In this document: positions 11,930-22,733 of the stretch, in pieces
Layout of the letters: each line of letters begins with the position of its first letter
How positions within the stretch are numbered: position 1 is the first letter of the stretch
Source: Polytrichum commune
Taxonomy: Eukaryota; Streptophyta; Polytrichopsida; Polytrichales; Polytrichaceae
Direction of reading: 5' to 3'
NCBI GenBank assembly: GCA_950295325.1
Contig: OX485809.1
Coordinates: 21,700,001-21,764,000, forward strand
Length of the DNA stretch: 64,000 nucleotides
Notes under the pieces: model-generated
What the model saw: the letters and a program-made list of their open reading frames with translations, nothing else
Databases searched by the model: none
What the model was told of the DNA's origin: nothing
Program-made: the position numbers and the translations under genes

Positions 11930-12245
11930 GGTGCCCATACCCATGCCCATGCCCATGGGTTTTGGGTGGGCATGGGTGCAATATTATTGTTCATGGGTGG
12001 GCATGGCTGGGCATGGCTGCGATATTATTGTTCATGGGTGGGCATGGATGGGGCACAATTACACAATCATACAAGACACATTACACAATTACACAATACA
12101 CATTACACAATTTTTGAATACATGGGCGCAATTTGAATAGCATGGCTGGGCATGGCTGGGCACATGTCATGCTATGTGTGGGCATGGGTGGGCATGGATG
12201 CGCACATGTCATGCTATGGGTGGGCATGGGTGGGCATAGGTCACT
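11930..12245. repeat. GGGCATGG(G/C)T minisatellite with hairpin start
   Basis: About twenty copies of a 10-base unit (GGGCATGGGT or GGGCATGGCT) are interspersed with ATATTATTGTTCAT and an (ACACAATT)n block at 12,057-12,112. The array begins with the complement strand (CCCATGCCCATGCCCATGGG at about 11,940), so the start can fold on itself. Open frames crossing it are by-products of the repeat. Confidence 0.85.
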
Positions 12246-12404
12246 GTTGATGGGCATGGTCTAGGTATGGGTGCAATTAAAAAGGAAAATGTTGGGCTCT
12301 GATATGGAGACCAAATGAGGAAGACAAACCAAAATGCAAATTTGTAAATTGGTGGAGTTACATTACACTAAGGAAGATGGGTCCTCAATAGTCATTTTTT
12401 TTAA

Positions 12405-12540
12405 CCAACCCACTTCTCCTAGGATATCAAACACGCAATGTGTACAAGATGGGTATCAATTCTTAATTGAGGACGTATGCGCTTTCTTCATATTACCTAT
12501 CAACATATCATTCAATATTAGGTGTATGATTAACCCTTAA
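12405..12540 (-). repeat. Family A MITE fragment
   Basis: Carries 'cacttctcctaggatatcaaacac', 'gtacaagatg' and 'aattgagg', matching the reverse-strand 3' part of family A. Ends are not preserved. Confidence 0.55.
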
Positions 12541-13499
12541 CTTCTTGAGAGGCATGTTTAGGGATGTTTATGAATGATTGTTGAAGGCAAATTCATCCAA
12601 AAAGAAGGTGTTAGGAAGGTGTTAGGAAGGTCAAAATAGTTATTGTTGTGTTCCTCATGAAATTTGTTGCCAATGACGATGATACCATTCCAATACAAAA
12701 AGATGGTTGTTCACAAGAAAAATGTTTAAAGTCAAGACTGAACTAACATTTTCCTTTGTTGATACATTTCTATATGTGGTAATTTCATATTTATTTTATT
12801 GGAAAATTCTATGGAATGTTTTTCTTACCTCAAAGGGTATATTTATTCTTAACATAAGCTTGAAAGTTTGGACTATAACTTTATTGCATCTATTTGTCAT
12901 AATTTCTTGAAGTTTGATGATTCTAAAATAATTATATAACACATCATAAAATTTACTAAATGTTGCTACCATATTGATGTGGTCTGAAAATCATATCCAA
13001 CAACTCTTTTTTTAAAGGTACAATACAAACTGAGCTTCAAAAAACTTACTTTTTAGATGATCTAATGAAACCACAATACACTTCATGAAGTTACATGTTA
13101 AGAGCACGTCTATCTTACCTACAAGCTATCAAATAACGAATCGCCGCAACCGTATTGGCAATGACCATAACTCCCACACAAAAATCAATTCTCATGGAGT
13201 GATGTTTGGTTCAACACTTTGAGTGTTGACATGTAATTTCCATATGGGATTTGATAAGGTCTTGATCAATGCAAGTTTTGACATGTGCCAAATTTCTTCC
13301 ACAAGTGCATTGTCTTGTGTTGAACTCGACATCACCTATGGTATAGGGTCATTGACATGATGGACACCATAGCTCAATATCAAGCATGAAGGGCAAGGGC
13401 TAGATGTCCACCTCTTTGAGTTGCCCCCCCCCCCCCGCCATTATTACCTTAGGTGAAAATAAATCCAATTATATTATAACGTATACATGCAGTTTTCTT
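12541..13499. other. Gene-free stretch with a C13 run
   Basis: A 9-base-type direct repeat 'gtgttaggaag' occurs at about 12,610. 'gggctagatgtccacctctttgagttg' followed by a C13 run (13,424-13,436) resembles 63,236-63,282, pointing to a shared but poorly bounded repeat. No gene seen. Confidence 0.45.
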
Positions 13500-13745
13500 A
13501 AGACATAAACTATGAGATTAGCAGTAGCATCGCCACATCAATTTCAAACATCCATAACAATATTTCATTACTAAAATGTTAGGATGCGAAATATACCAAA
13601 CTTTGAAAGTATTCATTATAGAAATGTAAGTTGGGATAACAGTACTTGTAAACTTATTCATAAGAAGTTGTCATTAACAAAGTTACCACAATGACATAAA
13701 AAACCATTCGACACCAAATACAATATTTAGTGTAGTGTGTTTCCC
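13500..13745. repeat. Dispersed repeat F, copy 1
   Basis: Aligns with 33,150-33,400. Shared landmarks are 'acaatattt/gcat', 'tgttaggatg(c/t)gaaatatac', 'agtacttgtaaacttattca' and 'taagaag'. It ends 'aatatttagtgtagtg', which resembles the ends of family G elements, so it may be a member of that group. Confidence 0.7.
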
Positions 13746-13970
13746 CGTAACTAGCCGAGGTTGACGAGTCAACATTCAATGACAAAAGCATTATGTGGTT
13801 GGTGGTTGCCAATCTTGAAGTGAAGGAGGCGGAGGGTTCAAGAGGACCTGGTAGGTGGATAAAAGAAAAGTAAAGGGAACATTTGTGTAATTTATTACAT
13901 GGATATGAATGGGAGCATGTTCTTTCCTATCTTGGTCATGTTTTGTCAAGCTTCAAGGTAGGGTTATTTC

Positions 13971-14352
13971 TAGTGTTGGACTGGTATTATCTTTTTGGGA
14001 TGCCATTCAAGTATTTATGATGAGGATTTCACGTTTTTTTATACTAGTTAGGTATGGGTACATGAGGTTTTTTTTTGGTTTGTTTTTTGTTTTCGATATC
14101 ATTCAGTTTTGTGTACCATGCAAGAACCTTCATACCTAGGTAGAATCACCCTAGTATCAATATGGTTTAGAATGGAATTGACCCAAAGAATAATTGGGGT
14201 ATACAAAGATTATCTCACCTTGACATACCCATCAAATATCAATATTTGTCAGGTATTGAAAATTTGATACCCACATGCAGGTTCTTCAATATCATTATTG
14301 ATGTTGATTATTGATATCATGCATTCACCTATATATTAGTCCAACATTGGTT
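13971..14352 (-). mobile_element. Family C MITE, copy 2
   Basis: The ends TAGTGTTGGACTGGTAT (from 13,971) and ATATTAGTCCAACATTGG (to about 14,352) are inverted repeats. The interior matches 1,785-2,172 on the other strand. The element directly abuts the 3' side of the LINE relic. Non-coding. Confidence 0.8.
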
Positions 14353-14399
14353 ACATCCTTTCTTTCAAAAGGTGGGCTCCTTTCGGTAACCTGTGTAGT

Positions 14400-15612
14400 T
14401 GGTGTAGGTTGTCGTTTTAGAGCGGGGTTCCCCAAGGTTGTTTGTTGTCTAGTTTTTTTTTTAAAAAAAAATTGAGAATCAAGTAGGTGAGGTATTTTAT
14501 AGCTATTGGTGAGGTATGTGTGTCACGAGTTTTCTTGATTTTGTTTGAGGGTAATTTAAGATCTTTTAATGATTGCATTGTTGGTTTGTGCATGGGTCCA
14601 TGAACTCTGGCTATGGTGGTGACAAGTGGGTTGACTATCCATCCTTCCTATTTGAGTTGTTGGATAAGCGGGTTATATTTGTTGGTCTTTTTGTTGGTGG
14701 CAGTAGAGGAGAATATGTTGTGGCAATAGGCGAGTTGTATGAATTGTATGATGTTGGGTGGACTTGGGGTTATGTGTGGGTGGCTATCGGTAGGGCCCCC
14801 CAAGACACAGAGGATGTTTGGTCCAAGTGGTGGTGGGGCATGTGTAGCATAGGAGCCATTTGGGTAGCATGTGGTCTTTGGGTTTGGAGTGGTAGTTTCT
14901 GGCATTGATGAGAGTGTAGCACCTAGTGTGTTTGTTGGAGTAGAGTGTATTGCGTTGTTATGTCAGGCTACGTGGTGTTCTTTTATGTGCGGGTGTGAGC
15001 ATGTGGAGAGTAGGTGTGGCCATGTATCAATGGTGTAATTCGTGCATAGTGTGCAATTCAGGTTTGGCTCGGTGGTGGGCGAGTATATATATACATATAT
15101 ATATATATATAGTGGTTTCCCATGAATTGGGCATAGAGGAATTTGAGGGCTTGTGTGATTTGTGTATATGTGATGCCATGTGTTCTCTAGGAGTAATTTC
15201 AGAGTTTGTGGTCGATTTTTTCGTTGGAGATCCAATTGTCTACATATGCAAATTTAGCATTTGCAAATCGAGCTTCGTTTTCATGTGCCGCTTGTTGATG
15301 TATGTTTGCAGGGTATGAATTTCTCCATTGTGTTCTCCTATTGTGATTCCGTTGAGCCAATATGGTATGTTGTGTGTTGTGTGTATGTGGTGTTGGCGTG
15401 GGTTTGGGGCGGGTGGTTCCTTAGTTAACCAATTGGTCAGCTATTTTGTTGTCTATTATTCTGGTGTGGGTTTTGTTATGTTGTGGGTGGACCATCTAAT
15501 TTGGTGGACTATAGCTAAGATAAGTAGTTTGTCTTGGTGATTGTGTTGGGATGATGGGTGTGTTATGTGGTTGTTGATGAGGTATATATTATTGAGTATG
15601 TCAACAAATATA
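14400..15612 (-). mobile_element. LINE relic: RNase H second half, CCHC knuckle and C-terminal domain
   Basis: Read on the minus strand, the broken frames resemble the C-terminal part of a plant-type non-LTR retrotransposon polyprotein. From about 15,612 down there is an RNase H-like half (HQDKLLILAIVHQIRW). A CCHC knuckle follows at about 15,000-15,080 (CTLC then DTWPHLLSTC, i.e. C-x2-C-x8-H-x4-C). A C-terminal stretch is at about 14,660-14,760 (IQFIQLAYCHNIF), and a lysine-rich tail ends near 14,440. Stops and frameshifts occur in every part, and (TA)n at 15,083-15,111 interrupts it. The family match is from memory of conserved pattern, not alignment. It is dead as a coding unit. Confidence 0.75.
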
Positions 15613-18600
15613 TAAGTGTGTGTGTGTGTGTGTGCGCGCGTGTGTTTTAATTTTTTTAAATAATTTTTAGGTCATTAGGGCAATGTATAATGGTGTTTAT
15701 TTATGCTTGTATAGGTAGGTAGTCTTTTTGTGACGCAAAGGTTGTTAATTGGGCTGCATAGCCCTAAGCTTCTTACATTTTGTATGCCACAAATGTTTGG
15801 TGGTATGATTGAGCCATTTGTGTAGATGTTTGTTGGTGGTTATATTTGAGCAGGTGCGTGTTGTATAGTGTGTTGGGTAGTAGGGCTATGTTGTAATTGG
15901 GTGTTGGTGTGGTGGTTTTTAGGGTTGTTTTCTTTTTTTATAATAAAATTTATAATTTAAAAAGAAGAAGTTGACTATGTAGAGGATGGTTGTGTTTTGT
16001 ATTTGTGAGAATTTTACTATTACATTGTAGAATTCCAAGATGTTGGTTGTAAGTGAGTTGATTCATTGTTGGTTGCTCGGGGGGGGGGGGGGGGTCGTTC
16101 ACGATTTTGGAGGTTATTTGGCCATTAGATTGTGGGGTTGTACTCTATGGTATTTGGTGGAATGGTGGGGGTTGTGTGCAAGTCTTTGTGTTTCTCTTGA
16201 GTGATAAGGTACTGAGGTCTTAAAGCGTTACTTTAAGAAATAAAATTCTAGTACATGCAAACTAGATAGCTTGGAAAATTCTCAAAAAAAAATCCATAGA
16301 TTAGCAAGTCAATACAAAGTCCTTAAAATTTTCAAAAATAGAAAAATTCACATGTAGCCTACAAAATTTCACGAAGTTGTCTTAAGGAAATAGCCTTATA
16401 CTATGAAATTGGATTGCTAAGTGAGAATCACCACAAAATCAACCATATTGCGGGTGAGGATCTTCTATGAAATGAAGGTGTTGTCCCCCTATAAGCCATT
16501 TTTTCTTGCCATATCCTAGCCAAAGTGGGCAATTATCAAATTTTGGGGGCTTTCATCCAAAATTTGGTAGTTAGAATTTCATCCATAGTAGGATAAAAGG
16601 CTATTGTTGTAGTAAGTTAGTTATTACTTGTAACCACCTTCTCCTTCCTCTTGACTCAATAAGGAGAAGGATGGCCAAGGTAGAATCATGTTATTTTCAT
16701 TTGTAGTATGAGGCATAGTCTCATCATAGCAAAGCAATAAACTCTTGAACCCCAAAACTCAACGGTTGAGGTCGGTGGTATAGTGGATAGGATTGACCCC
16801 AAGTGAATCTTGAGGATAGACATGGTCTAATGGAGCCAAGTGATTCGGACTCCAAAAGTCTATGATTGAACTCTGACATGAGAGTAAATGAATGTGTGGT
16901 TTCTATAATTGTATGGATGCATAGAATGCCGATTGTTGAACTTTGTAATTGGAATTGAGTGAATTTGTGGTATGTGTAAAAGAGAAGGCTCAAAGCATTG
17001 AGTTATGTAAATGAACTTTCGAGGCTATAAGCAAAGTAATTAGAGGTTGCTAAAATTGAAGTTGAGTATAGTCAAGTTCATTTGAGGCAATAATCATAGA
17101 GAAAGATCCAGTGAGAGAGTAGTGGCTATTGCCTTGAGTTTGGACCAAAGGATTGTGAGGATTAAGAGCCAGTTAATCAAAGATTGTGATAATCAAGTTG
17201 AGTGTCAATAAATAAGCTTTAGTGATTGGCTGAGGAAGAAGAAAATGAGTGAGAGATGGTGAGAACCATGTTGGTCGTGACAATACAACCCTAACGAAGT
17301 TGTGAGAATGGACAATAATGTGATAGCCTAAGAGGGAGTTGTATGTCCGTCCTTGGGAAAGAGAGATTGAAGGCCGTGAGAGCCAAAGTAAAATTGTGTG
17401 TGTGTGATATTGAGGCGATAGCCTTTGAGAGGTAATGTGAGCGGGTTGAACCACCGTAGAGTAGTGATCATTTGAACATGAGAAAGGCAATAGTCGCATA
17501 GATGAGAGATTCTTCCAAACTCAAAGTGACCTGAATGAGTCTCTTCATAATGCATTTAAATGGGGATTAAGTTCAAGAAACATATAAGAGGGATGCTAAT
17601 CTTAACCCGAGAAAGAGGGAGGCAATAAAAGGTAATGGCATGTGAGAAAGGCGAATTATGAAAGAGAAGGTCAATAATATGAAGACAAAGAGTTAAAAGA
17701 TGTTAAGAGAAATCTTGACTTTATTAAGGTCGAGGAAATGGCTAGACCGGTGGAAGGTCAAGAAGGGGAATTCCCATGTGAAGAGAGAAAGCAAATAGAT
17801 TGAGTGGAAGCGAGAGGACTTACAAAGGCATGAGATGGACATAGACAATATTAGAGAGAGGTGAAAGGTCATAGCCAAGCCTTAGGTTGAGAGATAAGCA
17901 TGCGAATGATAGACACTAGCAGAGGGTAAGAATGCAACTAGATTATAATTTAGTAGGCCTATTGCACCTTGTTAGGAAAAGACAAAGAGTTTGCACACGA
18001 TGATGATGAGATTGAGCAAGCTATAGGTTACCAAGGACATTACCTTGGTAGAAGGAAGACTTTACCATACTAGAATAAGTCTATAACATAGTGGAGATTA
18101 TTCGATTAACAGAAATTAGGCTAAAACACATGAACCAAAGTTATAGCTGATCTTGTTGATGTGTTGTTATTGTTTTAACTCATGTGGGTGATTCTTGAGA
18201 CAAGTTGCTAGGTCCACCAAAGATGAGGTGGTAATTACAATTGTGAAGACTTGCATGATGGTTGTAAGTTGATTAACAAAATTAACAAATTTATCAAATT
18301 TAACTTTGAGATAGCATAATTCATGGCAATTAAAAACTATGTGGTTATTCAAAAGACATTACCCTAGACATTGTCCTGATTATGAGTTATTGACTACTTG
18401 CCAAGCTTTTGATCTTCACGACTAACATAAAGGATAGAATTAAAGTGATACGAGTTCACACACATAAGACAATCATACACGACTGAGAAAACACCAATGA
18501 ACCATAAGAGTGTGAATTAAACTTGATGAAGAAGAAATGGAGGAGTAAAAGACATATATTGTTATTGGAAATCTTAATTTTGTGTGCATTAATCCTTATA

Positions 18601-18930
18601 GACACTGGCTCGCTCTTCCCTGAGACTTTGTATCATGGATTGTTTTCCTTGGGTAGGTTTAAGTGATAGCAAAACCCTCACTACACCCCTTTTGTGGATC
18701 ACTTCTTACACCACCTCGTTGAGCAGATAGACCCCTTATTAGACATTGTGATTGGCCAAAGTTGGTGCTCTTGCATCCTTTGTACACGGCTGTTATGAAT
18801 GGCCAAAATGGTGCTAATTTATACTTAATGTTGCATATGATTAATCAATTTCAACAATGACTTGATGGCCTTGTTGCATTCACTTGTTGACGGCTTAAGG
18901 ATTAAAAATAGTTGTCACCAAAAGGAAGGT
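15613..18930. other. 3.3-kb stretch splitting the LINE
   Basis: The LINE frame breaks at a (GT)n tract (15,618-15,644) and resumes with the first half of RNase H above 18,930. The first 470 bases (15,650-16,095) are still GT-rich. On the minus strand they contain LGILQCNSKIL near 16,040, which may be the start of a LINE endonuclease domain, so a second LINE fragment is possible. From 16,200 to 18,850 composition shifts to A+G-rich on the plus strand, with many diverged GAGGCAATAGCC-like motifs. I recognise no protein there and no long terminal repeats. Confidence 0.4.
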
Positions 18931-21400
18931 GACACTTTAAGGCTTCAATACCTTAGGCTCTTTGTGGTTGTATATGATTATAGTGGTGGTAGTAGGATCT
19001 TCTTTAGACGCCATTCTTGCCCAATGTATGGCCACTGTTGTGGAGTTGTGGTTTGGTGGGTGGGCTAATCCAGCGCTTGTCCATTTTGATAATTTTGCTA
19101 GCCCTAACAAGCCAAAGATAAGGTGTTTGTTATGTGGTGAGTTGTATTGTGTAAGTTGCATGGGCATGTGAGGGACGTCGAGTAGTATGATTGCGTGATT
19201 TGGTATGCGTCAATTATTATGGTTATGATGGATTAATGAAGCGTTTGGTGGTGATGGTGGTGGTTTTTCTTTCTTTCTTTCTTTCTTTTTTGGTTTTCTC
19301 TTTGGTAGGATGGTGACATATCTTTGAATTAGCCATAGCATTTCCATGGCAAAGTCTTGTGGTGGTGGTTGTAGGAAGTTGGTCATACGGTGTGTATTGT
19401 TTTGGGGTGAATTTGTCCCATAGCCATTGGAGTTGGACGAGTAGGATGGTGGCGGTGGAGGCTCCAATGTGGTCAAATATAAGAGTTTCATGGCCTTGGT
19501 TTTGGATATTGATTTTTGGAGGTTAGTGATGTCTTTGTCAGGGTTGCATTTCTTGGTGATTAAGGTGAAGTTTGGTGTTTCAATGGGGGTTTGATGAATC
19601 TTTGTCTTAAGATTGGGAGAAAGTTAATGCATGAGTAGGAGGCTAGTGTAGTTTGATTATAATTGTTTTGTGTGAATTTGTTGAGGTGGGGTAGGTTGTG
19701 GTCTAAGGTTAGGTTGTATGTTAGCTTGTTGTAGTGCATCTTGGATTAATTTTTGGGTGGTTTTAAATCATGTCTTGAATTCTTGTGGGGAAAGGATATA
19801 TTGAGTTTTTGGGTTTTGGATTTAGTTAAGGATGATGATGATGTACATGTAGAGTTTGTTGAGATATTTGGCGGCGTTCTTTTTTTGTTGTTTGAGGAGG
19901 GATGAGTATTGGGGTGGGGTTTTCCATGCTAGTTCTATAGGGGTTTGTTTTATTGGGAATTCTTTATTGGTGGAGTCTATGTATATTTTATATTCACTCC
20001 CAAGCATGAACATGGTACGAGTGATGGGTGATCTTGAGCAAGCTTGCTAGTGTAGTTTTGGGAGTCTTTGGGAACCGTTGTGTTTGGTTGTGAAATGTTT
20101 GGCTAGGCCTTAGTATATTAGTCTTAGTTGGCTTGGTCATTGAGTGTGGTGACCAAATGTTGACCTATGTAGTTGACATAATCAGGAAATGAGGATGTAA
20201 TGTTGATACCGAAGTCTATAGTGGAGAGTTGTGTGAGGATATTGGTTGTGCTCTTGGGGATGTTGTAGGTTTGTTTGGTCAGTTTGTTGAGGATTTTATG
20301 TATTTTTTCAATGTTTGGTTTGGAGAAGGGAACTGCATAGTATGTGTATGCTATACTAGGCTTGACGACAATGTTAAGGATGTGTTGTTGTATTTTTGTT
20401 TTTGTTTTATGGTGGTTGGTGAGGTCATTAGAGGTTTTCTCTATTTCCTTACTTTGTCCATTGCGATATCCCTTTGTATGTTCCATTTGAGTGAGGGGAC
20501 AAGGTATATGCTTAAATAAGTGTATGGCTCATTTTGTGTTAGGGTGGGGAAGGGCTTATTTTTTAATATGATGTTTTGAGCTTGTATAAACACTTTGAAT
20601 ATGGTAAGTTTCAATTTTAAGTTGTTAGGGCTTTATGTGATGGCACATTTGGCTAGGTTGAGATCTAGGTGTGCCCATTCTAAGAAATGTTGTAATTTGT
20701 TGATTTGTGGTTGGATTTTTGTGATGTTGTTTGTGATGTTGTTTGTGAGGATTGTGAGTTCATTTGCATATGTGGTAGTGTTACATGTAGCACTAGCGGT
20801 GTCAATGTGGTATCCTATGTTGTCTTTTTCACCCACTGTAATAGAGGGTCTAGGAAGATATTTGGGCTTAGTGTGTCTCCTTGCATTGTTCCTCTACTTA
20901 TTGAGATTGGTGGTGTTGTGTCAAAGTGGGTACCATGGAATGAGGTAGTAGAGTTTGTATATATGGTACTGACTTAGTTCTACTACGTCTTGGGGGTAGC
21001 TGAGGTCTTCCATTAGAGTGAGTAGTTGTGTATGGTCAATGGAGCCAAAGGCATTTTAAAGTCTATGTATGTGAGATAAATATTGTCATCGTGAGTATGT
21101 TGTCTTCTAGAGCGGCTATGATCATTTGTAATTGTCTAGTGGTGTTTTTTTGGGGTGGAAAGCCTTCTTGGCTAAATTGGAAGAGTTTGTATTTTTCACC
21201 ATGACTTGTGAGGAGTGCAGTAAGTGTGCTTGTATAGAGTTTGTAGATGATGTTGGCTAGGGGTATGGGTTTGTAGCTAGTGATCAGTAAGGGTTTAGGG
21301 TTTAGGGTCCTTGACAATATACAAGTGTGTCCTTCAACCTGCATTTTCTTGTTCGTCATTGGCCATTTGTTCAATATTGGGTGTTCTATTGATTTATTAT
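18931..21400 (-). mobile_element. LINE relic: reverse transcriptase to RNase H first half
   Basis: Minus-strand frames follow the order of a LINE polyprotein. RT fingers and first palm blocks come first (21,063-21,330: PIPLANIIYKLYTSTLTALL, then QFSQEGF). The first catalytic block YIDFK lies at about 21,040-21,055, followed after a frameshift by FGSIDH. A GTMQGDTLSP-like block is at about 20,880. The site normally written YADD reads YANE at about 20,765, so catalytic aspartates are lost. A thumb-like region follows (20,124-20,486: KPSIAYTYYAVPFSKP), and then the start of RNase H (18,937-19,167). Stops and frameshifts are frequent. The 5' end stops near 21,400 without an endonuclease domain, as in typical 5'-truncated LINEs. 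Confidence 0.85.
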
Positions 21401-21481
21401 TTCATGTGTTGTTCTTTAAATTTGTATGTCCATTGTTTTTCATTTTCCTATATGTTATTTTCCCATCCTTTATAGAACACA

Positions 21482-22733
21482 AGAAATTCAATTGAACACG
21501 ATGAACTCATAGACAAAATAAAAGCCCATATCATGTGTTTTAAGTGCAACTCTGACGTTCAAAGGCACAAAGAATCAAAGAACCTAAAGGATTACCTGCA
21601 TTACCGCATAGCGCTCAGGAAATATGAGGCCAATATTGCCGCCGCAGTTGTGAGCTTCGAGGATTTCCGCCGAAACCATGTTTAAAGCGAACTCAATAAG
21701 TTTGACATGGCCGAGAAAGCAAGACAAGAAACATTGAAGTGGGGATGATCGCCATTGTTCCACATTCTTAAGAAATGACTTCATAGCAACTACAGTTTTG
21801 GTCCTTGGGACCATACTGAACATGAATGGGTGGAGATGTTTGCGGTGTTGTTGGAGAATGTGAAGATGGATCCCCTCTCGCTAGAAACAAATGCCCGCAT
21901 GTTTTGAAGGCTATCATGCACTTGGTGCAGACACTTGATGGTCATAAGCGTCCCTTCGCTCATCCAACCAAATGTTTAACTCTTGAATATCTTTTGGAGC
22001 TTGCACGATCCAAGGACCACTATGTTTTATTAATAAGTATTGTGCACAACGTGCCATCAATGGGGGTATAATTTTCCTTGGCGTTCTTGATGTTGCAGAA
22101 CCATTCAACATGCTTCACTCTGAAGTTTGTTGCGTTGGTTGGCTATGAGCCATCCAAGTAAGTGGAGGTGGTGGAGAAGATCCAGTCTTTCATTGGGAAG
22201 GTGGCACACAAGGTTGTTGCTGACATAGTGCGCATGCATCGCCTAATTGAACTTGCGGATATATAGTATAACGATGATCTCATCAACCAAAGACAAGAAA
22301 CATGTGAAAATGTATGCCTGCAAACCATTTTAGTATGTGTCTTTCATTATCACATATATTTATATTACGCGTAATGCAATCCTTTATGTCCCGGTGTCAT
22401 AATTTAATGTCATTCAGGTTTTGTGTTCTTCACTAATTTTCTGCAAAGACATGGACGTGAGATTCATAGTGTTGACCTTCATTGTGTAATTACAAAAGAA
22501 GTGCAAGTGCATTAATTTACGCATACGCGATATTGTAGACATGCTTAAAGTCCTAAGGTCAACGCAATTGTATTTGATGTATGCTGGGATGGGATTATAA
22601 AAACCCTTTAAATGACATTGCAACAGACGTCAATTGTGCAATGGCACTTTTGCATCGGGTCCCAGACCCGGACACGATATTCAACAACTTCGTGGATGTT
22701 CTCCATGAGGCAATTGGCTTGAACAACAACTAG
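21482..22733 (+). pseudogene. Decayed coding sequence of unknown identity
   Basis: Several plus-strand pieces look protein-coding by composition. 21,482-21,682 reads as a charged helical stretch with CFKCNSDVQRHKESK and ends at TAA. 21,686-21,750 continues in another frame (FDMAEKARQETLKWG). 21,895-22,071 contains KCLTLEYLLELARSKDHY. 22,105-22,260 contains FIGKVAHKVVADIVRMHRL. 22,611-22,733 contains MALLHRVPDPDTIFNNFVDV. Frames change between pieces and stops intervene. I do not recognise the family; an alpha-helical protein, a captured gene fragment or a transposon gene are all possible. Confidence 0.4.

Noticed and set aside
11840-12140. Open frames through the GGGCATGG array
   Set aside because: They are translations of the minisatellite in alternative frames.
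14573-15540. Plus-strand open frames rich in Val, Gly, Cys and Trp
   Set aside because: They are the antisense of the LINE relic, whose minus-strand frames match a known domain order.
16771-16880. A functional tRNA gene
   Set aside because: The A-box to B-box distance is too long, position 33 of the loop would not be U, and no acceptor stem could be drawn. Kept only as a possible SINE head.
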